From the NCBI GenBank assembly GCA_003427395.1, contig BFEA01000126.1:2358023-2379411 (forward strand): DNA of 21,389 bases, written 5' to 3'. This document shows, piece after piece, positions 19,152 to 21,389 of the stretch; within the stretch, counting starts at the first letter, position 1; each line of letters starts with the position of its first letter. The notes under the pieces are model-generated. The model was not told the DNA's origin, searched no databases, and worked only from the letters and a program-made list of their open reading frames with translations. Position numbers and translations under genes: made by a program. The stretch comes from Chara braunii (Eukaryota; Streptophyta; Charophyceae; Charales; Characeae).

Positions 19152-20367
19152 GACAGGCCAGAAGGTGATATGAGAGGAGAGAAGAAGCGGGGAGGCAGCA
19201 GCTGTGCCACTGCACAGCGCGTGCAGAGTCGAAAGCACGCAATGCAGGCGTAGTGGTCAGAACTCAGGACAGAATAAGAAGTGCCCATCCCACCCATGGT
19301 ACAGAAATGTACCTGTTAATCAACGGGTCAAGAGTCGTCTTTTTTCTCGGGTTTCTTATCAACTGCTCCTCCAGGCTCAAATCCTGATGGAATCAGATGG
19401 ACACAATAAGGTTAGGAGCCATCCCCTTCGGGGGGAAAAAACAAAAAACTAGCAGTAGTGTGAAGTACCCAGCACAAGTGACGGAATGATAAACCTAATT
19501 AACTGTTGATGAACAGATTCTGAGTTGTTGATTAACAGATTTTTCTGAGTTCAAATCCAACTGCAATGAGCCTCAAAGCTCACCACACGATGGAGTGCTC
19601 ATACCAGCATACATGTCACACAGATTGTCTTGTCATACATTGGCACAAAGAGAAGATGGGTAATAGGCCAGAAAAACGCAGCTCAATTGTCTCAACCCAA
19701 AAATTATCACAACCGGGTTATAGAGAGAGAATCAAGAGTTCAACTGTCCAAATGCTTCACAGGATTACAAGCCTGCTTCGATCATCAAGAGTCTCAACAT
19801 CTGCCCTCATCACCGCTTGTCTCCAACACCAAGTTCAATACTCTCCAGGTATGTATCCACCATAGCTCACTCTCTCTCTCATCTTCTCTCTCACTTGATG
19901 ATTCTGGTCTTCACTCTTCACAGTCTTCCTCTTCTCTCACATGCGCACTCCCTACTTACTAACACACACATGAGGATCAACTCTGAATACCACTCACTGC
20001 TCTACCTCTATTTACTACTGCTATATTGTCTCCTAGTGCTGGCGCAGCTATGGCTGCCTTCTTCTCTGCCAGCATCTACTTCCTCTCTCTCATCTTGCTC
20101 AGCGCTGCTCTCTGGCATAGCGCAGCTCCCACACTAGCGCACAAGTGCACAACCACTTCCACACTCTCGTGCGAATGAGCATCTGCCTGAATGGGAGGCT
20201 GGCGAGTCCTTCTGTAGTCTTGGTTTGCTCTTCAACTCGTGCCAGCCTCTATTTCCTGGGTCTGACTGAGTTCTGGTACCACATTCCCACGGCCTGTCTG
20301 CTTCTGAATGTCAAGNCCTGGAACCTTCCCGAATTTCCTTTGGTCTGCTGCTGCTTGGGCCTTTGAG
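19152..20367. other. Non-coding stretch, no gene seen
   Basis: Mixed-composition sequence with CT-rich patches (19865-19940, 20060-20115) and one N at 20316. No domain, tRNA or structured repeat was recognised. Its part 19860-20330 has a general likeness to 18190-18450, including a shared 16-bp word (18248-18263 and 20044-20059). Confidence 0.5.
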
Positions 20368-20680
20368 TCGTGACCTTTCACTTGTGGACATGACTTTTGA
20401 CTGTGGACTGTGACTCCTACCTCTGATTCACGACTTTAGTCTGTGGAACAGGCCTTTACGCGTGGGATGTGACCCTTCAGCATGATCTTTCATTATGAGA
20501 CGTGACTCCTGTTTTTTGAGACATGACTCTTGCTTGTGAATCCACCTTTTCCCCCGTGGAATGTGACTCCTCAAAATAGCTTTTTATTATGAAACGTGAC
20601 TCTTGTCCCTGAGATGTGACTGTTTGCTGGGTACCTGTTGGACTGGACTGCTGAGGTACGTGACTGTGACTTTTGTGGAT
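20368..20680. repeat. Degenerate GTGACTC-rich repeat, period about 94 bp
   Basis: About a dozen RTGACTCYT-like words are spread over the stretch. The clearest copies are 20462-20537 and 20556-20630, aligned over GTGGRATGTGAC, ATTATGARACGTGACTC and TGAGAYRTGACT. Outer copies are more worn. Confidence 0.75.
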
Positions 20681-20880
20681 TTGACGAATTCGGCCTTTCT
20701 TGGCCACCCTGAAATCCGAATTTGGGGTCTGAATCGTGGAAGGCCTTTCACAACAAAGAATCTCATCGAAAGAGAAAGGAGTCAGATTTGTGTTCATCCA
20801 GAGAAAGGGAGAAACGTGCATCCTGTGTAGGTGACGAAAATAGAAAAACTAACTTCTGCTTTGCTCTCTGCTAATTCTCC

Positions 20881-20916
20881 TTTCCTTTTCTTTTCTTTTC
20901 TTTTCTTTTCTTTTCT
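20881..20916. repeat. (TTTTC)n microsatellite
   Basis: About seven CTTTT units in a row. Confidence 0.95.
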
Positions 20917-20952
20917 GCACTTTTGTTGTTGGCTGATAAAGAATGAAAACTA

Positions 20953-21042
20953 CACCCCCCACCAACCCCCCAGCCCCCCACCTCCCTTTTCGACCCCTTC
21001 TCGCCTGCCCTCCCCCTCTCCCTCGCTGCTACCCCCCCCCAA
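20953..21042. repeat. Second C-rich pyrimidine tract
   Basis: C-rich, G-poor sequence ending in a run of nine C, followed by A5. It resembles the left-edge region (TCGACCCC, CCCTCTCCCTC) in composition and words. Confidence 0.75.
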
Positions 21043-21389
21043 AAAGATAAGGTATTGCGGAAAGCCCCAGGAAAGATAGAACCTATACGCAAGTGGGCGT
21101 GTGTCAGCCAGTGACTATAAAGAGAAAAAACAGAAAATCGCAGAATCTAGGGAACAAAAAAGGAGGAAAAAAGAAGTCGCAGTATCTGAGGAGCAGGCTC
21201 AGGCCCTACTGAGGAGGGGTCTTGGTTAGGCAATAAGACGGTTGCGAGGATCAGTGTCCTCGGTAGGCCTACTGGGCCCTGTCTGCAGCCTTACCCGCCC
21301 TAAGTGAAGGCGGAGGTGCCCGCCCTAAGTGAAGGCGGGCCTGGCTTTTTGCAAGAGGCCCTCGACTGTCAATTTCATATTTGGGGTCC
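21043..21389. other. Right-edge stretch, no gene; paired GC hairpin repeats
   Basis: No coding sequence is recognised. Two exact 20-bp copies of CCCGCCCTAAGTGAAGGCGG lie at 21294-21313 and 21319-21338 (period 25). Each can fold through CCGCC/GGCGG; the second has CCCGCC/GGCGGG and is followed by CCTGGCTTTTT. The stretch directly follows a C-rich tract, as the LINE leader does at 1356, but shares no sequence with it that I can see. Confidence 0.65.

Noticed and set aside
18837-19253. 138-codon Arg/Glu-rich open frame
   Set aside because: It is created mainly by (GGAGA)n and (GAAGA)n microsatellites.
21294-21350. Bacterial rho-independent terminator
   Set aside because: The surrounding elements are eukaryotic, so bacterial termination is not expected; kept only as a structural repeat.

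Overview
The window looks like repeat-dominated nuclear DNA of a plant-lineage eukaryote. It carries a long L1-type LINE (about 7.9 kb) with a CCHC ORF1 and an endonuclease-RT ORF2, and a chromodomain-bearing Ty3/gypsy element (chromovirus) with a 1305-bp 3' LTR. The gag and pol wording reminds me of elements from the charophyte alga Chara, but that is an impression from memory and not a search result. I found no intact host gene, rRNA, tRNA or CRISPR array. All coding sequence I can recognise belongs to the two retroelements, and both are broken.

Layout: 1-1242 is C-rich, G-poor degenerate repeat, passing into an almost pure pyrimidine tract (1243-1352). 1356-9247 is a plus-strand LINE: ORF1 (1421-2849 with one frameshift, probably continuing in frame to 4019 through stops), a hairpin at the ORF1/ORF2 junction, ORF2 (4151-8704; apurinic-type endonuclease, reverse transcriptase, C-terminal Cys/His motif) with two in-frame stops, then a 3' UTR and an A16 run. 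Inside ORF2 a perfect 95-bp duplication flanks an N and is followed by several more ambiguous bases; this is probably an assembly artefact. 9248-9640 is an AT-rich island with repeated TTCGAAA motifs and an 11-bp inverted repeat. About 9640-16578 is the chromovirus: a leader with a 13/26-bp CCACGTCAGCAG array, gag, protease, RT-RNase H, integrase with chromodomain, polypurine tract and 3' LTR. I found no 5' LTR or primer-binding site.

16579-21389 is non-coding as far as I can see. It contains foldback sequences, small tandem arrays, microsatellites ((CA)n, (GGAGA)n, (TTTTC)n), a GTGACTC-rich degenerate repeat, a second C-rich tract, and a pair of 20-bp GC hairpin repeats near the right edge.

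In an intact LINE, ORF1 would bind the RNA while ORF2 nicks the target and primes reverse transcription. In an intact chromovirus, gag packages the RNA, protease/RT/RNase H make the cDNA, and integrase inserts it, guided by the chromodomain. Neither copy could do this alone. The LINE has stops in ORF1 and within RT. The gypsy element has frameshifts, stops, a shortened protease, an Asn at an RNase H Asp position and an Asn at the middle integrase catalytic Asp. Many of these lesions look like C-to-T or G-to-A transitions, as expected for ageing methylated DNA, while several frameshifts sit in G or C homopolymers and could instead be sequencing errors. I found no convincing new multi-gene system. 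The most unusual items are the stop-containing hairpin in LINE ORF1, the CACGTCA array in the gypsy leader, and the structured LTR.
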